Source: Chitinophagaceae bacterium
Lineage (GTDB): Bacteria > Bacteroidota > Bacteroidia > Chitinophagales > Chitinophagaceae
NCBI GenBank assembly: GCA_024643655.1
Contig: JAHEMM010000001.1
Span: 62,001 to 126,000 of the forward strand
Direction: 5' to 3'
Length of the DNA: 64,000 bases
Shown: positions 10,879-21,058 of the stretch, piece after piece
Layout: every line of letters starts with the position of its first letter
Position numbering within the stretch: position 1 is the stretch's first letter
Made by a program: the position numbers and the translations under genes
The notes under the pieces: model-generated
What the model was told of the DNA's origin: nothing
Seen by the model: only the letters and a program-made list of their open reading frames with translations
Database searches by the model: none

Positions 10879-11087
10879 CAGTAAGGTCTTTGGTTTTTCA
10901 CTACTTAAGAACGAATCCTTTGCTCAAAAATTATTCCGAATTCATTTATTCCAGAAAATTTGAGCATATTCCTAATTTTTTCTGAAAAAATGGCTTTAAT
11001 ATATCTTCCTAAGACAATAAAAAAGCTTTAATGTTTAACGCCTTTAATCATTCAAAAAAATAAATTACATATAGTCAATGAGTACTA

Positions 11088-11492
11088 TTAAAGTTTATCA
11101 AGACGCATAAACTTTGAATCTGTACCATTAGTCTGAGTAGCTTCTACATATGTCCAACTATTTTTTGTAATATTCCAATTTCCATTAATTAATTGTAACG
11201 GATAGGATGCCGATATAAAATTTGCCGATGTTGTCATTGTAGAAGCATTTCCATCCCAGGTGCCTGTTTTTTCTATGATGCCATTATTTATAGCATCAAC
11301 GGTTTTATTGCTATAATATTGAAATTTATAAGTTGAAAAGTCAACTGCATTTCCATTATTTGTAAATGTGGTAATCTTCCATTGTCCGTCAGTCATTGCT
11401 TTTAATACAAGGTCTTCTTGTATTTTTTCAATTGTTTTTTTACAACTAATAGCAATGATGGATATTAGTAATAAGGTGAGAAGTTTCTTCAT
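11088..11492 (-). CDS. Small lipoprotein, lipocalin-like domain (start revised to MKKLLTLL)
   Basis: Lipobox 'LLLISIIAISCKK'; 'GQWKITTF...GTWDGN' lipocalin-like pattern. Confidence 0.6.
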   Translation of the reverse strand: MKKLLTLLLISIIAISCKKTIEKIQEDLVLKAMTDGQWKITTFTNNGNAVDFSTYKFQYYSNKTVDAINNGIIEKTGTWDGNASTMTTSANFISASYPLQLINGNWNITKNSWTYVEATQTNGTDSKFMRLDKL

Positions 11493-11609
11493 AAAGTATA
11501 TTAGATAATGCAAAATACAAAAAAATAGCAAGAATTTACTAAAACACAGGTTAGGTGTTGCAGACTTACTTATTCAATTAAGGATTTCAATTTAATAAAT
11601 TAAACAAAG

Positions 11610-11648
11610 AAGCCCCTTGTTCTTACGGGAACAGCGGGGCTTGTTTTT
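11610..11648. terminator. Intrinsic terminator downstream of minus-strand DinB-like gene
   Basis: Stem AAGCCCC/GGGGCTT with inner TGTTC/GAACA; T-rich on + side, A-rich (T on minus) on the other. Confidence 0.65.
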
Positions 11649-11659
11649 ACCGGTGAAAA

Positions 11660-12283
11660 CTATTTCAAAGGAAAGCCACTACTGGCTTTCACTTCATTCA
11701 TTTGTTTAATATGCCTGTTATTATGGCTTGCAATATATAGGTACAACTGATAGCAATCAATCCAACCAAAAGGAAACTGAATTACATGATTTCGAAGATC
11801 TTCAGTTGTATTTTTCATATAGTTTATATGTGCATCTCTATTCATTTTAAATTCAAGCATTGAGGCAGATATATTATTAAAATTTGTGTTTTTAGGCTGG
11901 ATGAGATCAGGTGCCTCGTTTTTTTTTGATCTGTCTTCTGCTATATACGCTACCTGCTCATCTGAATGGATTATTGCTGTCCTTTGTTCAGGATTAGCAG
12001 GTGTACTCATCGCTTTTTCAAACATTGCCCACAACAGTTTTTCAGAAGCGGCTATATGATAAAAGCATTCTTTCACTGACCATTTATCAGTGGATTCTTT
12101 GTAATTTAATTGTATTTCTGATAATCCTTTTGTTGCTTCCACTGCATCCTTATAAGTAGCTTTCATTTTAGTTATGGCAACTTTTCTTTCAGATTTTGAT
12201 ACTATATTGTCGCTTATTGTGCCAGCAAGACCTGTTACAAAAAGTAAGGTGAGCAGAATAATTCCTGTTTTTCTTTTTAACAT
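11660..12283 (-). CDS. DinB family protein, secreted (start revised to MLKRKTGIILL)
   Basis: 'KWSVKECFYHIAASEKLLW' and 'HNNRHIKQMNEVKASSGFP' DinB metal-binding His pattern. Confidence 0.8.
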   Translation of the reverse strand: MLKRKTGIILLTLLFVTGLAGTISDNIVSKSERKVAITKMKATYKDAVEATKGLSEIQLNYKESTDKWSVKECFYHIAASEKLLWAMFEKAMSTPANPEQRTAIIHSDEQVAYIAEDRSKKNEAPDLIQPKNTNFNNISASMLEFKMNRDAHINYMKNTTEDLRNHVIQFPFGWIDCYQLYLYIASHNNRHIKQMNEVKASSGFPLK

Positions 12284-12396
12284 CGCAAGCCTTTTAAATT
12301 CTAATCGTTGGATACTTTGTAATCCAAAGGGTGGGAGGGATTGAAAAGTTACAAAAAATATGCTTACGTCCAAGAATGATTTTTGCACATTTTCTA

Positions 12397-13374
12397 TTAA
12401 TCATGATTAATAGGCTTTTTTCTAACCATTCCGCCTCGGGTATCTTTTATACTTTGCATTACGATAAAAGCATTTGGGTCAATTTTTTCAATTTCTCCGG
12501 TAAGTCGGGTAATTTCTAAGCGGGTAACTATTGTGAAGATTATATCTGTGGGGTTTAGATTCTCCCCACTTCTTCCATAACCCCTTTTGCCAGTATAAAT
12601 AGTTAACCCTCTTCTCATTTTTTCTTTAATCATTTGTGCAATTTCACGGCTATGCGGAGATATGATTGTTACACTTGTAAACTCTTCAATTCCCTCGAGG
12701 ATAAAATCTACTGTTTTTGAAGCAGCCAGATAAGTTAGTATTGAATACAACGCAACTTGTACTGTTAAAAGGTAAGCAGCAACTGAAAAAATAATGATGT
12801 TGAATACAAGAATAAAATCTCCAACTGAAACACTCCTTTTTCGACTTAGAGCAATTGCAAGAATTTCTGTCCCATCGATTACTCCGCCACCACGAATAGT
12901 AAGACCAATGCCAGCTCCCAGAAAAAACCCACCAAACACGGCCACTAATAATTTGTCATCGGTTACAACCGGAAAATGAACGGTAGCAACAACAATGGCA
13001 AGTACTCCAATTGCAATGATACTTTTAATTGCAAAAATTTTGCTGATTTGTCTCCAGCCCATTAAAACAAAAGGTAAATTTATTAGTACAATTAATAGTG
13101 ATAAAGACCATCCCGTTTCTTTACTTGTAAGCAATGAAATTCCCATAACGCCTCCATCAATTAATCCATTTGGAATAAGAAACCCTTCTAATCCAAAAGC
13201 AGCAGAAAAAATACCAACGGTCATCATAAATGAATTTCTGATAAAATTCCATAGCACTCTTTTCACCACAAGTGTTCCCTTTGCCAGTTCATACCGGGTA
13301 AGAGGTTCCTCGCTTTTTTTACCGAGAATTTTTCTTACCTCATTGATTATTATATGGTGAATTTTGGGGTTCAA
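12397..13374 (-). CDS. YitT family membrane protein (DUF161/DUF2179)
   Basis: 'GLEGFLIPNGLIDGGVMGISLL', 'GLTIRGGGVIDGTEILAI', C-terminal DUF2179 'IYTGKRGYGRSGEN'. Confidence 0.9.
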   Translation of the reverse strand: MNPKIHHIIINEVRKILGKKSEEPLTRYELAKGTLVVKRVLWNFIRNSFMMTVGIFSAAFGLEGFLIPNGLIDGGVMGISLLTSKETGWSLSLLIVLINLPFVLMGWRQISKIFAIKSIIAIGVLAIVVATVHFPVVTDDKLLVAVFGGFFLGAGIGLTIRGGGVIDGTEILAIALSRKRSVSVGDFILVFNIIIFSVAAYLLTVQVALYSILTYLAASKTVDFILEGIEEFTSVTIISPHSREIAQMIKEKMRRGLTIYTGKRGYGRSGENLNPTDIIFTIVTRLEITRLTGEIEKIDPNAFIVMQSIKDTRGGMVRKKPINHD

Positions 13375-13449
13375 AGCTGTTTTTTCAAAGATAGGTAACT
13401 AATCAGGCAATTGATTTTCAGTAAACTTTCAAATCAGTAACTTTCAGCC

Positions 13450-14544
13450 ATGAAAATAAAAGACATTATTTCTTTTTTGGAAACAAAAGCACATCCTTCT
13501 TTGCAAGAGTCATATGATAATGCCGGGCTAATAACAGGTGATGCATCCTGGGAATGTAAAGGAGTCATTTGTACACTAGATGCGCTTGAAGAAGTAATTG
13601 ATGAAGCCATTCAGAAAAAATGTAATCTGATAGTAGCGCATCATCCAATTATATTTAAGGGGTTAAAAAAAATTAATGGGAAGAATTACATTGAGAAAAC
13701 AATAATTAAGGCTATCAAAAATGATATTGCCATTTATGCCATTCATACAAACCTTGATAATATAAAAAATGGAGTAAATGGAAAAATTGCTCAAATGCTT
13801 GGGTTGAAGCATCAAACGATATTGTCGTTGAAAGAAAATACGTTAAAGAAATTGTTCACTTTTGTTCCAGTCAATAAAGCCGATCAGGTTCGCAACGCTA
13901 TTTTTATTGCCGGAGGTGGTCATATAAATAACTATAGCGAATGTAGTTTTAATACAGAAGGTATAGGAACTTTTAAAGGGGCGGAAAACACTAACCCATT
14001 TGTGGGTGAACCTGGTAAACAACATCAGGAAAAGGAAGTAAAGATAGAAGTGATTTTTCAGGCATTTCAAGAGGGGAAGATTATTTCGGCTTTATTAGAA
14101 GCTCATCCTTACGAAGAGGTGGCTTATGATATTGTACAACTTACAAATGGCAATACTTCGTTTGGCGCTGGTGTGATAGGAGAGTTGCCTGTACCCCTTC
14201 AGGAAAAGCAATTTTTGGACAAATTAAAATCGGTTTTTCAGGTTCCAATTATTCGGCATACAAAATTTATTGGCAAACCAGTGCAAAGAGTCGCTCTTTG
14301 TGGCGGAGCCGGAAGCTTCTTGATTTCCAAAGCCTTAGCTGTTGGTGCCGACGCATTTTTAACCGCTGATCTAAAGTATCATGAATTCTTTGATGCTAAT
14401 AACCAACTTCTATTAGCAGATATAGGGCATTATGAAAGTGAACAGTTCACAATCAACCTGCTACAGGAGGATTTGGAGCAAAAATTCCCTACCTTTGCCG
14501 TCCTTAAAACTGAGGTAAAAACAAACCCTGTTCATTATTTATAA
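13450..14544 (+). CDS. Nif3-like dinuclear metal center hexameric protein
   Basis: 'SYDNAGLITGD', 'IVAHHPIIFKGLKKING', 'AIYAIHTNLDN', 'ADIGHYESEQF'. Confidence 0.95.
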   Translation: MKIKDIISFLETKAHPSLQESYDNAGLITGDASWECKGVICTLDALEEVIDEAIQKKCNLIVAHHPIIFKGLKKINGKNYIEKTIIKAIKNDIAIYAIHTNLDNIKNGVNGKIAQMLGLKHQTILSLKENTLKKLFTFVPVNKADQVRNAIFIAGGGHINNYSECSFNTEGIGTFKGAENTNPFVGEPGKQHQEKEVKIEVIFQAFQEGKIISALLEAHPYEEVAYDIVQLTNGNTSFGAGVIGELPVPLQEKQFLDKLKSVFQVPIIRHTKFIGKPVQRVALCGGAGSFLISKALAVGADAFLTADLKYHEFFDANNQLLLADIGHYESEQFTINLLQEDLEQKFPTFAVLKTEVKTNPVHYL

Positions 14545-14604
14545 GCGATAAAAATCGTTATATATTAACTGAATAGCAATAAACGCAAACCCGAATTATA
14601 TTAT

Positions 14605-15360
14605 ATGGCACATGTAAAAGAGTTTTCCGTAGAAGAAAAATTGACATCACTTGTTAATCTGCAAAAGATTGAAAGCAAGTTAGATGAGTTACGTATTCTT
14701 AAAGGTGAGTTGCCAATGGAAGTGGCAGACCTTGAAGATGAAATAGCTGGTTTTCATTCCCGTCAGGTACGCATCGAGGAAGAAATAAATGGGGTAACTG
14801 AATTTATTGAGCAACGTAAGGAAGCAATTAAGGAGTCTGAAGCTTTAATAAAAAAATACGACAAGCAAAGTAATGATGTAAAGAATAATCGTGAGTTTGA
14901 AGCCATTAATAAAGAAATGGAAATGCAGCAACTTGAAGTAAAGTTGGCGGAGAAACATATTAAAGATGCTACTGAAGAAATTTCAGAAAAAGCCGTACTA
15001 TTGGAAAAAGCTAAAAAGAACATTGTGGCTAAAGAAGGTATTCTTACAACTAAGAAAAGTGAGTTGGAGAAAATCATTGTTACCAATGAAAAAGAAGAAA
15101 AGCATTTTAATAAATTGAAAGAAGAAGCAATTGGTCATGTAGACGAGAGATTATTAGCCAGCTACCAAAAAATTCGTAATAGCTATCGCAATGGATTAGC
15201 AGTTGTGGCAGTAGAAAGAGATGCCTGCGGTGGATGTTTTAATGCAATACCTCCTCAAAAGCAAAGTGAAATTAAGCAGCATAAGAAAGTAATGATCTGT
15301 GAGAACTGTGGTCGTATCCTGGTCGATGAAGAATTACACACTGCTGTAACTTTAAAATAA
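14605..15360 (+). CDS. C4-type zinc ribbon domain protein (coiled coil + Zn ribbon)
   Basis: Long coiled coil followed by 'CGGCFNAIPPQKQSEIKQHKKVMICENCGRILV'. Confidence 0.9.
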   Translation: MAHVKEFSVEEKLTSLVNLQKIESKLDELRILKGELPMEVADLEDEIAGFHSRQVRIEEEINGVTEFIEQRKEAIKESEALIKKYDKQSNDVKNNREFEAINKEMEMQQLEVKLAEKHIKDATEEISEKAVLLEKAKKNIVAKEGILTTKKSELEKIIVTNEKEEKHFNKLKEEAIGHVDERLLASYQKIRNSYRNGLAVVAVERDACGGCFNAIPPQKQSEIKQHKKVMICENCGRILVDEELHTAVTLK

Positions 15361-15383
15361 TTAGTAATAAATTATAAATTATT

Positions 15384-15412
15384 AATAGCTGCCTATGGCA
15401 GCTATTTTTTTT
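15384..15412 (+). terminator. Intrinsic terminator after zinc-ribbon gene
   Basis: 10-bp stem AATAGCTGCC-TAT-GGCAGCTATT followed by T-run. Confidence 0.85.
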
Positions 15413-15461
15413 AGTCGGTATATCCAATCTGTGGCCAAAAAAATCTAATTTGCCATTTATA

Positions 15462-17117
15462 ATGCTAGAAAAGCTTTCAATACAGAATTATGCAATCATT
15501 GATGAACTTGAAATTGAGTTTTCAGGAAATCTAAATGTTATAACAGGGGAAACTGGTGCAGGTAAATCTATAATCATTGGGGCACTGGGATTAATTTTAG
15601 GCGAAAGAGCAGACTCCACTTCATTGGTTAATAAAACTAAGAAATGTGTAATTGAAGGAGTGTTTAACTCCGGTTCCAAAACGCAGGTCTCCGCCTTTTT
15701 AAAAGAAAATGAATTGGATGGTGATAATGAAATAGTAGTAAGGCGGGAAATTGGAATAAATGGAAAATCAAGGGCTTTTATTAATGATACTCCTGTAAAT
15801 CTTGCTCAATTGCAAGAGCTAAGTTCAATGCTGGTAGATCTTCACCAGCAATTTGATACACTTGAAGTTGGCGAAAAAGATTTTCAAAGAACCGTAATAG
15901 ATGCTTTAGCAGGGAATGCACAACTGATTGAAGAATATCAGCAATACTTTCGCCAATGGCAATCTACTACCAAAGAATGTGAGGTCTTAAAAGAACAAAA
16001 ACTTCAGTTTGATAAAGAAGCAGATTATAATCGTTTTCAGTTTACAGAATTAGATGAAGCTGCATTTAAAGAAAATGAACTGGAGGAAATAGATGGTGAA
16101 TTAAAACTGTTGAGTAATGCAGAAGGCATAAAAGATACATTGGGAAAAGTGTTTTATGAGTTAAATGAAAGTGAGAATCCATTAGTACAGCAGTTAAAAG
16201 TCTTATTGAATCAACTTGCTGCTTATTCCAACCATCATCCTGATTTACCGGTATTAATGCAAAGACTGGAATCAACACAAATCGAATTACAGGATATTGC
16301 CGGTGATATTGATCGAATCAGTAATCATATTAATTATGACCCTGAAATGATTGAGGAATTGAATGATCGCCTTTCACTCGGATATAAATTACAAAAGAAA
16401 CATGGAGTAAATTCCACAGCAGCATTAATTTCCTTGCACAAAGAACTGGAAGATAAATTACAGGCCGTATTAAATATTGATAATTCGATTGCCAAAAAAG
16501 AAAAAGAAGCCGCTACGTTTTATGCAACTGCAAAAGACATTGCAAAAAAAATTACCGAAAAAAGAAGTAAACAGGTACAACCATTTGAAGTAAATGTAAA
16601 TAAACTACTGGCACAGGTAGGAATGCCCAATGCAAAAATCAAAGTAGAAATTACAGCAACCGAATTAAATTATGCTGGTGCTAATGCAATTGAATTTTTA
16701 TTTGATGCAAACAAAAGCGGACAATTTCAATCAGTGCAAAAAGTAGCCAGTGGTGGTGAACTTAGCCGGTTAATGCTGAGTATAAAATCGTTGGTGGCGG
16801 CTTCTATTGATCTTCCATCACTCATCTTCGATGAAATAGATACGGGTATCTCCGGGGAAGCTGCCCGGCAGGTAGGGATTATTATGAAAGAACTTGCTGC
16901 CAAAAGGCAAGTAATTTGTATTACACATCAACCACAGATTGCCGGAAAAGCAGATGCTCATTTCTTTGTATATAAAGAAATTGTTGGCGATACAGTAAAA
17001 ACAAATATCAGGCAACTTACTACTGATGAAAGAATAACGACCATTGCCAAAATGCTTAGTGGCGAAAAACCAACAGCCGCTGCCATAGAAAATGCCAGAG
17101 AAATGTTGATGAATTAA
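15462..17117 (+). CDS. recN: DNA repair protein RecN (start revised to ATG, MLEKLSIQNYA)
   Basis: 'MLEKLSIQNYAIIDELEIEFSGNLNVITGETGAGKSIIIGALGLILGERAD'; 'LIFDEIDTGISGEAARQVG'. Confidence 0.97.
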   Translation: MLEKLSIQNYAIIDELEIEFSGNLNVITGETGAGKSIIIGALGLILGERADSTSLVNKTKKCVIEGVFNSGSKTQVSAFLKENELDGDNEIVVRREIGINGKSRAFINDTPVNLAQLQELSSMLVDLHQQFDTLEVGEKDFQRTVIDALAGNAQLIEEYQQYFRQWQSTTKECEVLKEQKLQFDKEADYNRFQFTELDEAAFKENELEEIDGELKLLSNAEGIKDTLGKVFYELNESENPLVQQLKVLLNQLAAYSNHHPDLPVLMQRLESTQIELQDIAGDIDRISNHINYDPEMIEELNDRLSLGYKLQKKHGVNSTAALISLHKELEDKLQAVLNIDNSIAKKEKEAATFYATAKDIAKKITEKRSKQVQPFEVNVNKLLAQVGMPNAKIKVEITATELNYAGANAIEFLFDANKSGQFQSVQKVASGGELSRLMLSIKSLVAASIDLPSLIFDEIDTGISGEAARQVGIIMKELAAKRQVICITHQPQIAGKADAHFFVYKEIVGDTVKTNIRQLTTDERITTIAKMLSGEKPTAAAIENAREMLMN

Positions 17118-17168
17118 TCATTCTTTTCTCAATAAAATAAGCAGCAATTAAATAATCTTTCAAAAAAT

Positions 17169-17672
17169 CTAAGCACAAAGCTCAACTTTAAATGCTAAAC
17201 TGAAATAAGAATAGAATTCACCTTTTTCATCCAAAGATTCTGCCTTCCATTCAGTACCATATGTAAATGGCTTCTTGCTATGGCTGGCTGCCTCACCAAT
17301 ACCGATAAAGGCATTTTCCGTTTGTAGGCGGAAACCGTAGGTAGCATCTTTTTTTAATTCTACGGGTGCCAATCCAAAGCGGATCCACCGGGCATCGTCT
17401 CCTTTTTGTAAGTACATACTCCCATTGGCAATAGCTGGTCCCCATTTATGGCTGGCGACATCAAACTCATGTAAGGTTAATGCCACATCTCCGGGCTCCT
17501 GCACAGTTGAAGAATATACTTGTATATTATTTACTATGCCATCAGAGGGGCATTTGAAGGTCTGTCCCGCAATATGATCTTTTGGATTGGGCTTCAGATG
17601 TCCGATCCAGAGGGTGGTATTATTTTCTGTCTGGCTTAAAATGGGCTGGTTGCTGCGATTTGTCGTTTGCAT
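17169..17672 (-). CDS. Hypothetical protein, no recognised domain or signal peptide
   Basis: 167-aa ORF with plausible codon structure and isolated position. Confidence 0.55.
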   Translation of the reverse strand: MQTTNRSNQPILSQTENNTTLWIGHLKPNPKDHIAGQTFKCPSDGIVNNIQVYSSTVQEPGDVALTLHEFDVASHKWGPAIANGSMYLQKGDDARWIRFGLAPVELKKDATYGFRLQTENAFIGIGEAASHSKKPFTYGTEWKAESLDEKGEFYSYFSLAFKVELCA

Positions 17673-17885
17673 AGTTGTTTTTTTAGAATTGAATAAAATA
17701 AGGTGTGCAGCAGTTCAGGTACAAAATGTAATTATTACTAATAACTGTTAGCAAAACCAGGTTATTGTGGGATGGCTGTTAAATATTACACTTTATAGTG
17801 TTTTTTATGCACCAATGTGCTATTTTTTCAGGGCTTTTACCATTCTTTTTTGGTAAATTGATTAAGACTTTGGTAATGTTTTGAA

Positions 17886-17894
17886 TGTGGATAA
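17886..17894 (-). promoter_or_regulatory. Candidate DnaA box (TGTGGATAA = reverse complement of TTATCCACA) upstream of dnaB
   Basis: Exact consensus 9-mer in the 428-bp intergenic region; chance occurrence possible. Confidence 0.3.
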
Positions 17895-18100
17895 CCGGTT
17901 TTTTGGAGTGCAGAAAAAGTGAACAAAGAAAAAGTTTTTTAAAAACAATTTTGAATGCTCTTAGACCTTTATTTTCGCTTGACTGACTGACGGAAACATT
18001 CCACTAACAAAGAGATGACAATTTCTTAAAAAAAAACGGAAGACTAACCCAAAGTCAATGGTATAAAAATCATTGGTTAATATTTTATCGCCGTACAGTA

Positions 18101-19672
18101 ATGGAATTTACGAACATTAACAAAGACAGGAAGCAAAGAAGAAAATCTACATTAGATCTGGGCACAATGGTGTACGGAAAAGTTCCACCACAAGCAAAAG
18201 AGTTGGAAGAAGCCGTACTGGGTGCTATCATGCTGGAAAAAACAGCGTTTGATACCGTTGTTGAAATTCTAAAACCAGAATGTTTCTATGTAGAAGCACA
18301 TCAGCGTATTTATAGTGCAATGCAAAGTCTTTCAAACAAAAGTCAGCCTATTGATATTTTAACGGTAGCAGAAGAATTAAAATTCAAAGAAGAGCTGGAT
18401 ATAATAGGAGGAGCTTATTATGTTACAAAACTCACCAATGCAGTTGTATCAGCAGCGAATATTGAAACGCATTCAAGAATTATTTTACAAAAGTTTATTC
18501 AACGGGAATTGATTCGTATCAGTGGTGAAATTATCGGAGATGCTTATGAAGATTCTACCGACGTTTTTGATCTGTTGGACGATGCTGAAACAAAATTATT
18601 TGAGATCACTAATAATCACCTCCGCAAAAATTTTGATACGATCGATTCTGTATTAGTAAAAACAATACAGCGAATTGAGGATCTGCGTCATAAGAATGAA
18701 GATGTTACTGGTGTGCCGAGTGGTTTCCCTTCTTTGGATAGAGTAACCTATGGGTGGCAAAATACAGACCTGATTATATTAGCCGCAAGACCTTCAGTTG
18801 GTAAAACGGCTTTTGCTTTGAATCTTGCCCGCAACGCAGTAATGAGTGCTAGCAAAAAAACAGGCGTTGCTTTATTCTCATTGGAGATGAGTGCTGGTCA
18901 GCTAGTACAGCGTATCCTTTCGGCACAGAGTGAAATCTGGTTGGAGAAAATTGCCAGAGGAAAACTGGAAGAGCATGAAATGAAGCAACTCTATGCAAGA
19001 GGTATACAGGAACTGGCGCAAGCTCCATTATTTATTGATGATACACCTGCATTGAACATATTTGAATTGAGAGCAAAGTGTCGCCGCTTAAAAAACAAGC
19101 ATGATATTGGCTTAATCATCATTGACTATTTGCAGTTAATGAGTGGAACCGGTGATAATAGAAGTAGTAACCGTGAGCAGGAGATCAGTAATATCTCCAG
19201 AAACTTAAAAGCATTGGCCAAAGAATTAAATGTGCCGATCATTGCACTTTCACAGTTAAGTCGTGCTGTAGAAACCCGGAGTGCCGGTAAAGATGGTAAC
19301 AAAATGCCGCAGCTTAGTGACCTCCGTGAATCAGGGGCCATTGAGCAGGATGCAGATATGGTCATGTTTCTTTATCGTCCGGAATATTATGATATTACAC
19401 AAAACGAAATGGGCGAAAGCAATAAAGGCGAAACGCATGTTCGAATTGCGAAACATAGAAACGGTTCTTTGGAAACTATCAAACTCAAAGCCTTGTTGCA
19501 TATTCAGAAATTTACTGAAGATGATAGCGGGGGCTTTGGTGGTACAGGTTTGACGGGCAACTGGAAACCTGTAAGCGATATGGATGGTGATGGCGGCGCC
19601 AAAGTTTTTTTACAAACCGGTTCAAAGATGAATGATTCATCAGATTATGACGATGATGATAGTCCTTTTTGA
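18101..19672 (+). CDS. dnaB: Replicative DNA helicase DnaB
   Basis: 'VPPQAKELEEAVLGAIMLEKTAFD', Walker A 'AARPSVGKTAFALNLA', 'LSQLSRAVETR', 'PQLSDLRESGAIEQDADMVMFLYRPEYY'. Confidence 0.98.
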   Translation: MEFTNINKDRKQRRKSTLDLGTMVYGKVPPQAKELEEAVLGAIMLEKTAFDTVVEILKPECFYVEAHQRIYSAMQSLSNKSQPIDILTVAEELKFKEELDIIGGAYYVTKLTNAVVSAANIETHSRIILQKFIQRELIRISGEIIGDAYEDSTDVFDLLDDAETKLFEITNNHLRKNFDTIDSVLVKTIQRIEDLRHKNEDVTGVPSGFPSLDRVTYGWQNTDLIILAARPSVGKTAFALNLARNAVMSASKKTGVALFSLEMSAGQLVQRILSAQSEIWLEKIARGKLEEHEMKQLYARGIQELAQAPLFIDDTPALNIFELRAKCRRLKNKHDIGLIIIDYLQLMSGTGDNRSSNREQEISNISRNLKALAKELNVPIIALSQLSRAVETRSAGKDGNKMPQLSDLRESGAIEQDADMVMFLYRPEYYDITQNEMGESNKGETHVRIAKHRNGSLETIKLKALLHIQKFTEDDSGGFGGTGLTGNWKPVSDMDGDGGAKVFLQTGSKMNDSSDYDDDDSPF

Positions 19673-19743
19673 TTTTAGCAGACCGTCTTTTAATTAGTAA
19701 ATTTTGTTGGCAGGCGGAATTGCGGAATTAAGATTTTAGATTT

Positions 19744-19768
19744 GTCCCAGAAGGCTGGGACTTTTTTT
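19744..19768 (+). terminator. Intrinsic terminator after dnaB
   Basis: GTCCCAG-AAGG-CTGGGAC stem followed by TTTTTTT. Confidence 0.85.
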
Positions 19769-19783
19769 ATTTATAGTATTTAA

Positions 19784-21055
19784 ATGCGAAAAATATTCAT
19801 TACTCTTTTTATCTTCTCTTTTGCTTTTACACTACATGCTCAGTGTGATGTATCAAAACGTCCTATTGTTTTTATACATGGTTTTCTTGCATCGGGTGAT
19901 ACCTATAGTTTGCAAATTCAACGACTGATAAAAAACGGATATTGTAATGATAGATTATTTGTTTTTGATTGGAATTCAGTAACAGGTAATGGAAAGAAAA
20001 CAGATAGTTTGTTACAAGACTTTATTAATGCCGTATTATTAAAAACCGGGGCTTCACAAGTTGATTTGGTTGGACATTCTGCAGGAGGTGGTTTAGGCAG
20101 AGGCTTTTTATTGGATTCAGTTTATGCTGCCAAAATTGCTCATTATATTCATTTGGGCAGTCGTAAATGGAGTTATGAATTCAGTTGGTTTAAAAATAAC
20201 CGTTGTTTAAATATTTACTCAGCAAGCGATAAAATTATTGGAACAGGAGCAGGTAATGTTGAAGGTGCTGCTAATCTTGATTTAAAAGATAAAGATCATT
20301 ATGAAGTAGCTACCAGCGAAGAAACTTTTTCAGCTATTTATGAGTTTTTAAATAATGGTGAAAAGCCGGTCAGTAAGAATTTGAAAATGCCTTCAATCCA
20401 AATTCAAGGAAAAGCTGTTGAATTAGGCTCCAATGAACCAATGGCAAATGCAATCGTTCAAATATTTATTACCAATATAAAAACAGGGGAGAGAAAAACG
20501 AAAAAACCTGTTCAAACTTTTATAGCAGATGAAAAAGGAAACTGGGGGCCGTTTAAAGCAAATCCATCATTATATTATGAACTTGCCTTGTTGCCCGCAG
20601 ATTCATTAGCAAGAAGAATCAGTTATTATTTTGAGCCCTTTACAACTACAGATAATCATATATACTTACGGGGTTTTGCTCAAACTGGTATGATGGGGAT
20701 GATGCTAAGTAGTTTGCCCAAAAAAGAGGATCAATCGGCCATTGTTGTTTTCTCTGCCAATAAAGCTATGATTGGAGGAAGAGATAGTGTTACCATTAAT
20801 GGTATTCCCATTTCTACTCCTCAACTAACACCTGCTGCTAAAACCATTATCTCCAGTTTTATTTTTGATGATGGCGATGGAAAAACATCTGGCAAAGCAT
20901 TAAAACAATTCAGTACTGCACCATTTATTGGCGGTGTGGATATAAGTTTACCGGTAAATCCTGTATCAAAAAATACAGTTTATTTTAACGGCAGTTACTT
21001 AGTTTTACCTTCCATCTCTTCAAAACAAAAAATAGTATTGGCTGTATTTAAATAA
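19784..21055 (+). CDS. Secreted alpha/beta hydrolase (lipase-like)
   Basis: Signal peptide; 'RPIVFIHGFLASGDTY', nucleophile elbow 'DLVGHSAGGGLGRGF'. Confidence 0.85.
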   Translation: MRKIFITLFIFSFAFTLHAQCDVSKRPIVFIHGFLASGDTYSLQIQRLIKNGYCNDRLFVFDWNSVTGNGKKTDSLLQDFINAVLLKTGASQVDLVGHSAGGGLGRGFLLDSVYAAKIAHYIHLGSRKWSYEFSWFKNNRCLNIYSASDKIIGTGAGNVEGAANLDLKDKDHYEVATSEETFSAIYEFLNNGEKPVSKNLKMPSIQIQGKAVELGSNEPMANAIVQIFITNIKTGERKTKKPVQTFIADEKGNWGPFKANPSLYYELALLPADSLARRISYYFEPFTTTDNHIYLRGFAQTGMMGMMLSSLPKKEDQSAIVVFSANKAMIGGRDSVTINGIPISTPQLTPAAKTIISSFIFDDGDGKTSGKALKQFSTAPFIGGVDISLPVNPVSKNTVYFNGSYLVLPSISSKQKIVLAVFK

Positions 21056-21058
21056 GCA

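Noticed and set aside
7058-10963. Plus-strand ORFs of 60-80 aa antisense to the PKD protein
   Set aside because: Antisense by-products of the repetitive coding sequence; no coding signature
16861-16880. ctgcccggcaggtaggg in recN considered as a palindromic repeat insertion
   Set aside because: Encodes the normal conserved RecN stretch 'GEAARQVG'; no extra residues
19711-19735. ggcaggcggaattgcggaatt considered as a second REP-like copy
   Set aside because: Only a partial half-site match and no palindrome; too weak to call
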